DNA of 10,188 nt from Candidatus Omnitrophota bacterium (GTDB lineage Bacteria > Omnitrophota > Gorgyraeia > Duberdicusellales > 4484-171). The stretch lies in NCBI GenBank assembly GCA_023818995.1, contig JAMWDA010000037.1, positions 1-10,188 on the forward strand, written 5' to 3'. Within the stretch, counting starts at the first letter, position 1. Every line of letters begins with the position of its first letter. The translations under genes were made by a program, and so were the position numbers. Below are positions 1 to 8,452 of the stretch, piece after piece. The notes below the pieces were generated by a model. That model ran no database searches. It was not told the origin of the DNA and saw only the letters and a program-made list of their open reading frames with translations.

Positions 1-90
1 AAAAATTTCTTCTTTTATTTTCCCCTTACAACTTCTATAATTATTAGTATCTTTTTTAGTTTACTTCTCTATTTTATATTTAGAAAATAA
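1..90 (+). CDS. Possible C-terminal end of a membrane protein (partial)
   Basis: Reading frame 1 is open from the first base to a TAA at 88-90, giving 29 codons. The peptide is strongly hydrophobic, rich in Phe, Leu and Ile, with a Pro-Leu-Thr-Thr turn near its start and a terminal Arg-Lys before the stop, as in a last transmembrane helix. It has the same strand as everything downstream, and the other two forward frames close within 45 bases. However, T-rich DNA encodes Phe/Leu/Ile by chance, so the call is weak. No family can be named. Confidence 0.3.
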   Translation, partial: KNFFFYFPLTTSIIISIFFSLLLYFIFRK

Positions 91-1325
<1,235 letters not shown>

Positions 1326-1333
1326 GGTGAGGT

Positions 1334-2050
1334 ATGATTATAGATGTGCTTACTATTTTTCCTGGTGTATTTTATCCTATTCTGGGAGAATCTATAATTA
1401 AACGTGCACAGGAGAAAGGTTTGGTAAAAATAATTATTCACAATTTAAGGGATTACTCCAAATTAGCTCATGGTAAGATAGACGCCCCTAGCTACGGTGG
1501 TGGGCCAGGAATGGTTATTCGCCCTGAGCCTGTATTTGATGCTGTAGAGTCTATACTTGGGTACTCTATTTATCCTGATAGAGAGAAGAAAGAGCAGGAT
1601 AATAAAAAAAGAATTATATTCTTTACTCCTCAAGGTAAAATTTTAAATCAGAGGATGGTTAAAGGATACTTGGAGTTTAATAGATTGATACTGTTAACAG
1701 GTAGATACGAGGGTATAGATGAACGGATAAGAGAATATTTAGTAGAGGAGGAGATTTCTATAGGAGATTACATTTTGAGTGGCGGAGAACTTCCTGTAAT
1801 GGTGTTTATAGATGTTTTGGTAAGATGTATTCCCGGCGTGGTTTCCTGTAGGGATTCTATAGTAAAGGAGAGTTTCCATAATGGTTACTTGGATTATCCC
1901 CATTACACTAGACCAAGAGTATTTAGAGGCCTTAGGGTTCCTGAGGTTCTTCTTTCAGGAGACCACAAAAAAATTGAAGAGTGGAGAAAGAAGAAAGCTA
2001 TAGAATTAACCAAGAAGGTGAGGCCTGACCTTTTAGAGGATAAAAAATAA
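1334..2050 (+). CDS. trmD: tRNA (guanine-37-N1)-methyltransferase
   Basis: TrmD is a SPOUT-class enzyme that methylates G37 next to the anticodon using S-adenosylmethionine and so prevents +1 frameshifting. The 238-residue length is normal. The knot motifs are present: LLTGRYEGIDER at 120-131 and SIGDYILSGGELPV at 142-155, where Asp145 matches the family's catalytic Asp, and PHYTRPRVFRG at 189-199. The N-terminal substrate motif, usually DDxPYGGGxGM, reads DAPSYGGGPGM at 50-60, so the second Asp and the Pro are changed. The ATG at 1334 has a good ribosome-binding site (GGTGAGG) that overlaps the tgt stop region. Its usual partners rpsP and rimM are not upstream; tgt is there instead, while rplS follows as usual. 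Confidence 0.95.
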   Translation: MIIDVLTIFPGVFYPILGESIIKRAQEKGLVKIIIHNLRDYSKLAHGKIDAPSYGGGPGMVIRPEPVFDAVESILGYSIYPDREKKEQDNKKRIIFFTPQGKILNQRMVKGYLEFNRLILLTGRYEGIDERIREYLVEEEISIGDYILSGGELPVMVFIDVLVRCIPGVVSCRDSIVKESFHNGYLDYPHYTRPRVFRGLRVPEVLLSGDHKKIEEWRKKKAIELTKKVRPDLLEDKK

Positions 2051-2060
2051 TAGTAAATTA

Positions 2061-2068
2061 AAAGGAGG
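2061..2068 (+). promoter_or_regulatory. Strong Shine-Dalgarno of rplS
   Basis: AAAGGAGG ends 5 bases before the rplS ATG at 2074. It is one of the two best matches to the 16S rRNA 3' end in the window (the other precedes the GuaB3 gene), which suits a highly expressed ribosomal protein. Confidence 0.8.
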
Positions 2069-2073
2069 TAGTT

Positions 2074-2418
2074 ATGAACAAGTTGATGGAAATAGAAAAA
2101 GAGTTACTTGCTAATGTGAAGAAGGATTATCCTGAGTTCTCCCAAGGAGATATTATTAAGGTTTACTATGCGGTTAAAGATAAGGATAAGGAGAGAGTTC
2201 ACCCTTTGGAAGGTATAGTTATAAAGACTCAAGGTATGCTTCATCGTAAGTCTTTAACTATAAGAAGAATATCTTTTGGTGAGGCTTACGAGGTTACCTT
2301 TCCTTACTATTCCCCCAATATTAAGAAAATAGAGGTAGTAAAAAAAGGATATCGTCCGAGAAGGAAGAGGTTATACTATTTGAGAGAAAGAATAGGTAAA
2401 AAGGCTATGATTGCTTAA
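2074..2418 (+). CDS. rplS: 50S ribosomal protein L19
   Basis: L19 sits at the 30S-50S interface of the ribosome. The 114-residue length is standard. Family hallmarks are FSQGDIIKVYY near residues 22-32, the stretch HPLEGIVIKTQG at 43-54, the basic RKSLTIRRISFGEAYEVTFP region at 58-77, and the C-terminal basic segment rich in Arg/Lys around RPRRKRLYYLRERIGKKA. It follows trmD by 23 bases, the conserved trmD-rplS order seen across bacteria. Translation is probably strong because of the AAAGGAGG site just upstream. Confidence 0.97.
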   Translation: MNKLMEIEKELLANVKKDYPEFSQGDIIKVYYAVKDKDKERVHPLEGIVIKTQGMLHRKSLTIRRISFGEAYEVTFPYYSPNIKKIEVVKKGYRPRRKRLYYLRERIGKKAMIA

Positions 2419-2420
2419 GG
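2417..2420 (+). promoter_or_regulatory. Shine-Dalgarno of rnhB overlapping the rplS stop
   Basis: The rplS stop runs straight into AAGG, and the ATG at 2426 follows after 5 bases. This favours 2426 as the rnhB start over the in-frame TTG at 2411, which would overlap rplS. AAAGG at 2400-2404 could serve the TTG, so the choice is not certain. Confidence 0.5.
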
Positions 2421-2425
2421 TTATT

Positions 2426-2998
2426 ATGGTAGTGGGAGTTGATGAAGCTGGTCGTGGTCCATTAGCAGGAAGTGTAGTATCCTGTGCACTTTATATAAAA
2501 GAGAGGATAGAGTTACCTTTAAAAGATTCTAAAAGCCTATCTCCTTGTGAAAGAGAGAAGTTCTTTGAATATTTTAAATATAAGACGGAATTCGCTTTAG
2601 GTATTGCTACCCCCCAAGAGATAGATGAATACAATATATTAAATGCTACGTTTATATCTTTTGAAAGGGCTATAGCATCGCTTATTAAAAAATATTCTTA
2701 TCTTAAAGATGCAGTATTTATAATTGACGGCAATAGTTTCAAGACAGCTCTGCCTATAAATTATAAGTGTATGGAAAAGGCAGATACTAAAGTAAAAGAG
2801 GTCGCTTACGCTTCCATAGTGGCAAAGTTATTTAGAGATTATCTAATGAAGATAGCAGATACAATTTTTCCTTATTGGGGTTTTGGCAAACATAAAGGGT
2901 ATCCTACAAAGGAGCATTATAATTGTATAGAAACTTACAGTTTATCTCCTTTGCACAGAAGGAGTTTCTTAACTTATTTTTATAGACAGGATGAATAA
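2426..2998 (+). CDS. rnhB: Ribonuclease HII
   Basis: RNase HII cuts the RNA strand of RNA-DNA hybrids and nicks at single ribonucleotides misincorporated into DNA. From the ATG at 2426 the protein is 190 residues, a normal length. It opens with VGVDEAGRGPLAG, giving active-site Asp6 and Glu7. IIDGN supplies Asp101, and ASIVAKLFRD supplies Asp138. HKGYPTKEH and SPLHRRSF near the C-terminus are typical substrate-binding motifs. The motif before ASIVAK reads KAD rather than the common bacterial KGD, a variant also seen in archaeal-type enzymes. An in-frame TTG at 2411 would add five residues and overlap rplS by 8 bases. The 3' end overlaps the next gene by 8 bases, suggesting translational coupling. 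Confidence 0.93.
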   Translation: MVVGVDEAGRGPLAGSVVSCALYIKERIELPLKDSKSLSPCEREKFFEYFKYKTEFALGIATPQEIDEYNILNATFISFERAIASLIKKYSYLKDAVFIIDGNSFKTALPINYKCMEKADTKVKEVAYASIVAKLFRDYLMKIADTIFPYWGFGKHKGYPTKEHYNCIETYSLSPLHRRSFLTYFYRQDE

Positions 2999-3350
2999 AG
3001 GAGCTATTTACGAAGATAAAGCAGTAGAATTCTTAAAATTAAATGGCTATAAAATATTGATGAGAAATTTTCATTCCCCTTGGGGAGAGATAGATATAGT
3101 AGCAAAAGATAAAAAATATATAGCTTTTGTGGAGGTTAGAGCTAGAGGAAAGAGGGGATTAATATCCCCTTTAGAAACTATAGATAGGAAGAAGCAGAGT
3201 AAAATAGAGTTAACAGCAAAAGTTTATTACCAGATGTCTCCTAATAAGAGTTATCGTTTTGATACTTTAAGTATAACTGATGCTGGCAATTATTGTTTAT
3301 ACGAACTTATAAAAGGAGCATTCTATGTGGATGAGAAAAGAGAATTTTAA
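2991..3350 (+). CDS. yraN: YraN/UPF0102 family endonuclease-fold protein
   Basis: The 119-residue product matches the YraN (UPF0102) family, a small PD-(D/E)XK nuclease-fold protein of unclear cellular role that is often found beside rnhB. The fold signature is GEIDIVAKD at 32-40 (Glu33, Asp35) followed by IAFVEVRARG at 44-53 (Glu48, Arg50). The second motif carries Arg where many homologues have Lys, a common family variant. A basic helix around RKKQSKIELTAKVYY and the RFDTLSI strand at 89-95 also fit. The ATG lies inside the end of rnhB. The catalytic activity of the family is poorly established, so 'nuclease' rests on the fold only. Confidence 0.88.
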   Translation: MNKGAIYEDKAVEFLKLNGYKILMRNFHSPWGEIDIVAKDKKYIAFVEVRARGKRGLISPLETIDRKKQSKIELTAKVYYQMSPNKSYRFDTLSITDAGNYCLYELIKGAFYVDEKREF

Positions 3351-3351
3351 A

Positions 3352-3357
3352 GAGGTG
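3352..3357 (+). promoter_or_regulatory. Displaced Shine-Dalgarno before fchA
   Basis: GAGGTG is an excellent ribosome-binding match directly after the yraN stop. The first ATG of fchA is 22 bases beyond it, which is too far for normal initiation. In the fchA frame an ATA lies 7 bases downstream (3365) and an ATT 13 bases downstream (3371). The site may therefore mark a rare non-ATG start, or be brought closer by RNA folding. Confidence 0.45.
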
Positions 3358-3379
3358 GAGTTATATAGATATTTTTAAG

Positions 3380-3919
3380 ATGAAGTATAGAGATAAGTTT
3401 AAACAATTTCTCAAAGATTTATCTAAAGATTCACCTTCTCCCGGGGGAGGTAGTGCTTCTGCATTGGTTTTCTGTTTGGGTGTTTCTCTGATGGTTATGG
3501 CAATAAATTTTAGTTTTGATAAGAATAAACCTATTTTAGTTAAGGTAAAGAAAAGATTAGAGAAGATAAGAGCAAAAGTATTCCCCTATATTGATTGGGA
3601 TGGAGAATTTTTCAACCAAGTATTAAAAGAAAAAGATTCTCTTAAACGTAAAATACACCTTGAGAATTTAGTAAATTTGACTTACGATTTAGGGTGCAGT
3701 TGTGTTGAAGTATTAGATATAACTAAGATAAGTTTACCTTACATAAAGAAAAGTATTATTAGTGACTTTTATATCGGTTTGGAGATGGTGAAAGTATCGC
3801 TTTTTTCTTCAATAAAAAATTTAGAAGCAAATAAAATTATGTTTGGCATTAGGGAGAGTAAGAAGATAGATCGTTTAAAGTTATATTTAAATAAGTTTAA
3901 AAGATGGCAAAATTATTAG
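3380..3919 (+). CDS. fchA: FchA-type methenyl-THF cyclohydrolase / formimino-THF cyclodeaminase family
   Basis: The family either hydrolyses 5,10-methenyl-THF to 10-formyl-THF (FchA) or deaminates formimino-THF. The 179-residue protein is a little short, as most members have about 200 or more. The signature SPSPGGGSASAL lies at 18-29, followed by the hydrophobic helix of the all-helical fold. An acidic IDWDGEFFNQVL segment is at 71-82 and a conserved SDFYIGLEMVKVSLF helix with Asp129 is at 128-142. The middle part, which usually carries a longer loop before the basic helix, is shortened. No histidine-degradation gene is nearby. The 3' end overlaps folD by 16 bases, which favours cyclohydrolase over cyclodeaminase. 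The ATG has no close ribosome-binding site; an upstream ATA at 3365 would add five residues. Confidence 0.8.
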   Translation: MKYRDKFKQFLKDLSKDSPSPGGGSASALVFCLGVSLMVMAINFSFDKNKPILVKVKKRLEKIRAKVFPYIDWDGEFFNQVLKEKDSLKRKIHLENLVNLTYDLGCSCVEVLDITKISLPYIKKSIISDFYIGLEMVKVSLFSSIKNLEANKIMFGIRESKKIDRLKLYLNKFKRWQNY

Positions 3920-4740
3920 AAGCAGGACCAATAGTTGAAGATTTGAAAAAGTCTCTTATAGAAGAGCGAAAGAGTATTAAAAATTTGGGGATAGCTTCTT
4001 TATGTGTGGGTTCTAATTCGGGGAGGGATGCTTATATAATTTCTCAAAAGCGATGGGCTGAGTTACTTGATGTTAATTATCATCTCATAGAGTTTAAAAG
4101 ATCAATTTCTTTACATAGGTTCGTACGCACCATAGAGGAAATAAACAGAGATAAAAAGATAAATGGAATAATTATCCATCGTCCTCTACCTCGGGAATGG
4201 AATGAGTTGGCTATAGTAAAAAGTATTAGTCGAGAAAAGGATATAGAAGGGATAACTCCTGAAAATTTAGGAGAAATATTCTATAGAGAAAATTATTTTT
4301 TACCACCTACAGTTTTAAGTGTTATGGAATTGATTAAGAGAACAAAAGTTAATATTTACGGTAAAGATGTGTTAATCGTAGGTTTCTCTCCTATCGTGGG
4401 GAAGCCGTTAAGTATTCTCTTAGCTGATAAACTTGCTACCGTAACTATTGCTCAGATTGGGACATTTAAGGAAAATAGATTGCCTTTTTATGTTAAAGAA
4501 GCTGATATTTTGATATCTGCCGTAGGAAAACCCTGCCTCATAAAAGGTGAGTGGATTAAAAATGGGGCAATCGTTATAGATGTTGGCATAAGCATTAAAG
4601 ATAACAAATTACAGGGAGATGTTGAGTTCAAAGAGGCTTTTAAACGAGCATCTTTTATTACTCCTACGCCTGGTGGTGTTGGTCCTTTGACTGTGTTTTT
4701 TCTCTTTTATAACCTTATAAAAGCAGCTAAATTACAATAA
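3904..4740 (+). CDS. folD: FolD-family methylene-THF dehydrogenase, probably lacking cyclohydrolase activity
   Basis: FolD normally oxidises 5,10-methylene-THF with NAD(P)+ and then hydrolyses methenyl-THF. This 278-residue protein keeps the fold and dinucleotide site: VGSN at 35-38, Tyr44, VGFSPIVGKPLS at 159-170, AVGKP at 206-210, IDVGI at 225-229 and TPTPGGVGPLTV at 253-264. The three cyclohydrolase residues, E. coli numbering Lys54, Gln98 and Asp121, fall on Gln48, His92 and Glu115. The spacings between them (44 and 23 residues) match E. coli exactly, so the alignment needs no gap. The usual PCTPxG motif is also altered (PPTVLS at 134-139). The dehydrogenase may therefore survive while the hydrolase is lost or weakened, with the overlapping fchA filling in. 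The start overlaps fchA, suggesting coupled translation. Confidence 0.9.
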   Translation: MAKLLEAGPIVEDLKKSLIEERKSIKNLGIASLCVGSNSGRDAYIISQKRWAELLDVNYHLIEFKRSISLHRFVRTIEEINRDKKINGIIIHRPLPREWNELAIVKSISREKDIEGITPENLGEIFYRENYFLPPTVLSVMELIKRTKVNIYGKDVLIVGFSPIVGKPLSILLADKLATVTIAQIGTFKENRLPFYVKEADILISAVGKPCLIKGEWIKNGAIVIDVGISIKDNKLQGDVEFKEAFKRASFITPTPGGVGPLTVFFLFYNLIKAAKLQ

Positions 4741-4743
4741 AAA

Positions 4744-5688
4744 ATGAAAGAGATATGTATTATTGGGGGAGGAGAGGGAGGAATAAATTTAATTAAACAG
4801 TTGCGTAGTGTGGATAAAGAAGTAAAAATTAGACTGATAGAGAGAGGAGATTATTATTTTAGAAGAAGGGATTTATTTAAATGGTGGGCAGGGTTAGTTA
4901 AGATGGATATCTTTAAATTAAAAGAATTTGCCCAAACATTAAATTTTGATTTTTTGAGAGCAAAAGTAGAAAGAATAAATTTTAATAAGAGGAGGATATA
5001 CTTAAAAGAAGGAGAATCTATAGATTTTGATACTTTGGTTATATGTAGTGGAGTTAAATCAAAAGATTTGTCTATAAAGGGTGATTTTAGAGAGGGTTTT
5101 TTTTATTTATCTGAGGTAGATCCTATTGTAATAAGAGATTACTTGAAATTATTTAACGATATATTGATTTACTGTTCTACAATCTTAGGGGTAAAGTTAG
5201 CTTTCTATCTTTCTTATTTAAAGAAAGATATAAAATTTGTAGCTAAAAATTTGGGTTTCTTATCCCAATATAAGGATAGTATTCTTAACAAATTATTAGA
5301 AAGAAAAATAGATATTTATCTCAACTCCACAATTGAAGAAGTTATTGGTGAGGCAACAGTGAAAGCGACAAGAATTTCTCTTCCCAAGGTTTTTTCTTCG
5401 CAATTAGTATTTGTGGATAGTAGTTTTCTCCCCAATAGGGATTACTTAGAGATCGAGCTGGTAACCGATAAGTTCTTTTTTACTGACTACCCAGGTGTTT
5501 ATCTATTGGGTGATGTGAATAACCCTTATATTGAAAAAGAATATTTTTTCGCCTTTAATACAGATAACGTAGAAAAGCAAGCCCAACTTTTAGCTAAATA
5601 TTTGGTTAGGAATGAGACTATTGATTACCAATTACCATTGTTAGCTAATGACAATTATTTAGAAGAATTTTTAAAATCTTTGAATTAA
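4744..5688 (+). CDS. FAD-dependent oxidoreductase, pyridine nucleotide-disulfide family, substrate unknown
   Basis: This 314-residue protein has the two-Rossmann layout of FAD/NAD(P) reductases. The FAD-binding GGGEGG is at 8-13 with Glu33 ending the second strand, and ERGDYYFRRRDL resembles the 'YYxRPxL' segment of NirB/rubredoxin-reductase-like enzymes. The central strand is LVICSG at 98-103, and the FAD-closing motif is VYLLGDVNN at 252-260. The second Rossmann motif is degraded: where GxGxxG is expected the sequence is CSTILG at 144-149, so NAD(P)H binding is doubtful. No CxxC or CxxxxC redox disulfide is seen. It starts 3 bases after folD and is followed by the GuaB3 gene, so a link to one-carbon electron transfer is possible but unproven. 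The start has only a weak ribosome-binding site. Confidence 0.75.
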   Translation: MKEICIIGGGEGGINLIKQLRSVDKEVKIRLIERGDYYFRRRDLFKWWAGLVKMDIFKLKEFAQTLNFDFLRAKVERINFNKRRIYLKEGESIDFDTLVICSGVKSKDLSIKGDFREGFFYLSEVDPIVIRDYLKLFNDILIYCSTILGVKLAFYLSYLKKDIKFVAKNLGFLSQYKDSILNKLLERKIDIYLNSTIEEVIGEATVKATRISLPKVFSSQLVFVDSSFLPNRDYLEIELVTDKFFFTDYPGVYLLGDVNNPYIEKEYFFAFNTDNVEKQAQLLAKYLVRNETIDYQLPLLANDNYLEEFLKSLN

Positions 5689-5691
5689 TAT

Positions 5692-5701
5692 AGGAGGAGG
5701 T
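5692..5701 (+). promoter_or_regulatory. Strong Shine-Dalgarno of the GuaB3 gene
   Basis: AGGAGGAGGT ends 4 bases before the ATG at 5706, in the 17-base gap after the oxidoreductase gene. It is one of the two best ribosome-binding sites in the window and fixes the start. Confidence 0.75.
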
Positions 5702-5705
5702 AGAG

Positions 5706-6866
5706 ATGGGTGAATGGATTGGAATTGGTAAAAGAGCGAGGCGTTGTTACGGTTTTGATGAGATAGCTTTAGTACCTGGAAGGGTAACCATAAATCCCGA
5801 AGAGGTGGACACTTCTTGGATTTTTGCTGGGAGAAGATTTGATGTCCCTATATTAGCTGCTGCTATGGATGGAGTGGTAGATGTTAAGTTTGCTATAGAA
5901 ATGTCTCGGTTAGGAGGGATAGCGGTTTTGAATTTAGATGGCGTGCAGACACGTTACGAAAATCCCCAAGAGGTATTGGAAGAAATCGTTAAAGCTTCCC
6001 CTGAGGAGGTAACCTCACTTATTCAGAAGATATACTCTAAACCTATAAAAGAGAAGTTGATTTCTCAAAGAGTAGAGGAGATAAAAAAACAGGGTGGCTA
6101 TGCTGCTACTAGTTGTATCCCTCAGAATTCTAATAGATTTGCTCCCATAGTTGAAGAAGCAGGTGGCGATTGTTTCGTAGTTCAGGCAACAGTTACTACT
6201 CCTCGCCATATTTCTAATAAGTATACCCCTCTTGATTTATATAAGTTTTGTAAAGAAAGAAAAATCCCTGTAGTTATTGGTAACTGTGTTACTTATCAAG
6301 CAACTTTGGAGCTTCTTGAGACTGGTTGTTCTGCTCTCTTGGTGGGAGTTGGGCCGGGAGCAGCTTGCACTACACGAGGAGTTTTAGGTATAGGTGTTCC
6401 CCAGGTAACTGCTACTATTGATTGCGCGGCAGCAAGAGATTTTTACTATCAGAAGACAGGTAAGTACATACCAATAATTACCGATGGCGGTATGAGTACA
6501 GGGGGAGATGTTTGTAAAGCTTTTGCTTGTGGTGCTGATGCTGTTATGTTAGGTTCTAGTTTAGCGAAAGCTAAAGAAGCTCCTGGTAAAGGATATCACT
6601 GGGGTATGGCAACTTCTCATACAAATCTTCCTCGTGGAACAAGAATAAAAGTAGGTATAGCAGGAACATTAGAACAGATAATTTTTGGTCCTGCACAAGT
6701 TGATGATGGCTCCCAAAATTTAATGGGTGCATTAGCAACAAGTATGGGTTCTTTAGGAGCAAAGAATATAAAAGAGATGCATTTCGTGGAGATAATTATA
6801 GCTCCCTCTATTCAGACGGAAGGTAAAATATTCCAAGTAGTGCAGAGGGTAGGGATGGGAAAATAG
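5706..6866 (+). CDS. guaB3: GuaB3-type IMP dehydrogenase-family protein without CBS domains
   Basis: The IMP dehydrogenase/GMP reductase family acts on IMP or GMP at an active-site cysteine. This 386-residue protein matches the GuaB3 subgroup rather than classical GuaB (about 490 residues with two CBS domains). It begins with a [18 protein letters not shown] block at 8-25 and has [13 protein letters not shown] at 51-63, where GuaB has an MDTVTE-like motif. The Cys loop is [10 protein letters not shown] at 216-225 with catalytic Cys221. [10 protein letters not shown] at 259-268 and GADAVMLGS at 276-284 form the phosphate site. GYHWGMAT at 296-303, [10 protein letters not shown] at 308-317 and the closing GMGK are typical of GuaB3. 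No CBS pair is inserted. Cyanobacterial GuaB3 has been reported to work as an IMP dehydrogenase. Immediate proximity to guaA supports IMP to XMP here, but GMP reduction cannot be excluded from sequence. Confidence 0.9.
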   Translation: MGEWIGIGKRARRCYGFDEIALVPGRVTINPEEVDTSWIFAGRRFDVPILAAAMDGVVDVKFAIEMSRLGGIAVLNLDGVQTRYENPQEVLEEIVKASPEEVTSLIQKIYSKPIKEKLISQRVEEIKKQGGYAATSCIPQNSNRFAPIVEEAGGDCFVVQATVTTPRHISNKYTPLDLYKFCKERKIPVVIGNCVTYQATLELLETGCSALLVGVGPGAACTTRGVLGIGVPQVTATIDCAAARDFYYQKTGKYIPIITDGGMSTGGDVCKAFACGADAVMLGSSLAKAKEAPGKGYHWGMATSHTNLPRGTRIKVGIAGTLEQIIFGPAQVDDGSQNLMGALATSMGSLGAKNIKEMHFVEIIIAPSIQTEGKIFQVVQRVGMGK

Positions 6867-6907
6867 TTATATTAGTATAATCTTTGATTTTAAACTAATT
6901 TAAGGAT

Positions 6908-8449
6908 ATGATGAAGGATACTATTCTTATTCTTGATTACGGCTCTCAGTATACACAACTTATCGCTAGAAGAGTAAGGGAACTTAAAGTTTTTAGTGTT
7001 ATTTATCCTTTTAATATCTCTATAGATAAAGTTAAAGAGATAGTTCCCAAAGGTATAATTCTTTCTGGCGGTCCTCACAGTGTTTACGAAGAGAAAGCTC
7101 CTATTTTGAATAGAGAGTTGGTAAATTTAGGGATACCTATTTTAGGAATCTGTTATGGTATGCAGGTTATGGTTAAGACCTTAGGTGGCCAAGTTAGAAG
7201 AACCGCTAAAAGAGAGTATGGAAAAGCTTTAATGTATATAGATAACCATTCTAATATATTTTTTTCTTTACCCTCTAAAATTATCTCTTGGATGAGTCAC
7301 GGTGATAGCGTGGTTAGATTACCGCATGGTTTCATTTCCTTAGCACATACAGATAACACTGTATTTGCTGCTATAGGTAATCCTACGTTAAATTTATACG
7401 GTGTGCAGTTTCATCCAGAGGTAGTTCATACTCAGCAGGGGTTACAGATAATTTCTAATTTTTTATTTCGTATATGTGGATGTTTTGCTTCCTGGCAGCT
7501 AAAGGATTTTGTGGAAGAAAAGATAGAAGATATAAAGAGGAAAGTTAAGCATAAGAATATTATTTGTGGGTTAAGTGGCGGAGTCGACTCTTCAACGGTT
7601 GCTGTTTTAGTTAATAGAGCGGTAGGTAAAAGATTGAAATGTATATTTGTAGATAATGGGCTTTTAAGAAAAGGTGAGGCTAAGAATTTAGAGAAGGTTT
7701 TTAAAGAACATTTGAAGATAGATTTAATCTCGGTAGACGCTAAAAGAAATTTCTTATCAAAGCTTAAAGGAGTAGTTGACCCCGAGGAAAAAAGAAAGAT
7801 AATTGGGCACGAGTTTATAAGAATTTTTGAAGAAGAAGCAGATAAGATTAAAAATGTGGAGTATTTAGCTCAAGGAACGCTTTATCCCGATGTTATAGAG
7901 TCTGTCCCTTTATTTGGAGGTCCTACAGCGAGAATAAAATCTCATCATAATGTAGCGGGTTTACCGGCGAGGATGAATTTAAAACTTATTGAACCATTTC
8001 GTGAGCTTTTTAAAGACGAGGTAAGAGAGATTGCTAAAATTTTGGCTTTACCGCAAGAGATAATTTTACGTCAACCTTTCCCTGGGCCTGGTTTAGCTGT
8101 GAGAGTTATTGGAGAAATAACTAAGGAGAGATTGAAGATATTGAGGGAAGCAGATTCTATTTTAGAGAGAATTATGAAAGAGAGAGGTTTCTATTATAAG
8201 GTATGGCAATCTTTCTGTATTCTTTTGCCTTTGAAGAGTGTGGGGGTAATGGGTGACAAGAGAACCTACGAATATGTTATAGTAGTAAGGGTGGTGGAAA
8301 GTTTAGATGGTATGACCGCTGATTGGGTTAAACTTCCCTCTGATACTCTTGAGGAAATTTCCAATAAACTGACTAACGAGGTAAAAGGAATAAATAGAGT
8401 AGTTTTTGATATAAGTTCAAAACCGCCAGCAACTATTGAATGGGAGTAA
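6908..8449 (+). CDS. guaA: GMP synthase (glutamine-hydrolysing)
   Basis: GuaA converts XMP to GMP using ATP and glutamine-derived ammonia, in the cytoplasm. The 513-residue protein is complete. A class I glutamine amidotransferase domain covers about 1-190, with Cys82 in GICYGMQ and the partner His169 and Glu171 in GVQFHPEV. The ATP-pyrophosphatase domain follows with the PP-loop GLSGGVDSST at 221-230. AQGTLYPDVIES at 321-332, RQPFPGPGLAVR at 388-399 and the C-terminal dimerisation domain ending KPPATIEWE complete it. Two adjacent ATGs (6908 and 6911) are possible. AAGGAT lies immediately before the first, so the second has the better spacing. It follows guaB3 by 41 bases, giving a two-step IMP to GMP module. 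Confidence 0.97.
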   Translation: MMKDTILILDYGSQYTQLIARRVRELKVFSVIYPFNISIDKVKEIVPKGIILSGGPHSVYEEKAPILNRELVNLGIPILGICYGMQVMVKTLGGQVRRTAKREYGKALMYIDNHSNIFFSLPSKIISWMSHGDSVVRLPHGFISLAHTDNTVFAAIGNPTLNLYGVQFHPEVVHTQQGLQIISNFLFRICGCFASWQLKDFVEEKIEDIKRKVKHKNIICGLSGGVDSSTVAVLVNRAVGKRLKCIFVDNGLLRKGEAKNLEKVFKEHLKIDLISVDAKRNFLSKLKGVVDPEEKRKIIGHEFIRIFEEEADKIKNVEYLAQGTLYPDVIESVPLFGGPTARIKSHHNVAGLPARMNLKLIEPFRELFKDEVREIAKILALPQEIILRQPFPGPGLAVRVIGEITKERLKILREADSILERIMKERGFYYKVWQSFCILLPLKSVGVMGDKRTYEYVIVVRVVESLDGMTADWVKLPSDTLEEISNKLTNEVKGINRVVFDISSKPPATIEWE

Positions 8450-8452
8450 TAT

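Noticed and set aside
6015..6762. Two short - strand open frames (6015-6209 and 6571-6762) opposite guaB3
   Set aside because: Both are fully inside a conserved gene, have low-information composition and no ribosome-binding site worth noting.
6876..6881. TATAAT in the guaB3-guaA gap
   Set aside because: The region 16-18 bases upstream (around 6853-6859) is G-rich with no -35 resemblance and there is no extended -10 TG, so it was not called a promoter.
6872..6898. Inverted repeat TTAGT / ACTAA between guaB3 and guaA
   Set aside because: Only five A/T-rich base pairs with a 17-base loop and no following T-run; not a terminator.
6890..7078. 62-codon - strand open frame opposite the start of guaA
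   Set aside because: Antisense to the conserved amidotransferase N-terminus, with no recognisable product.
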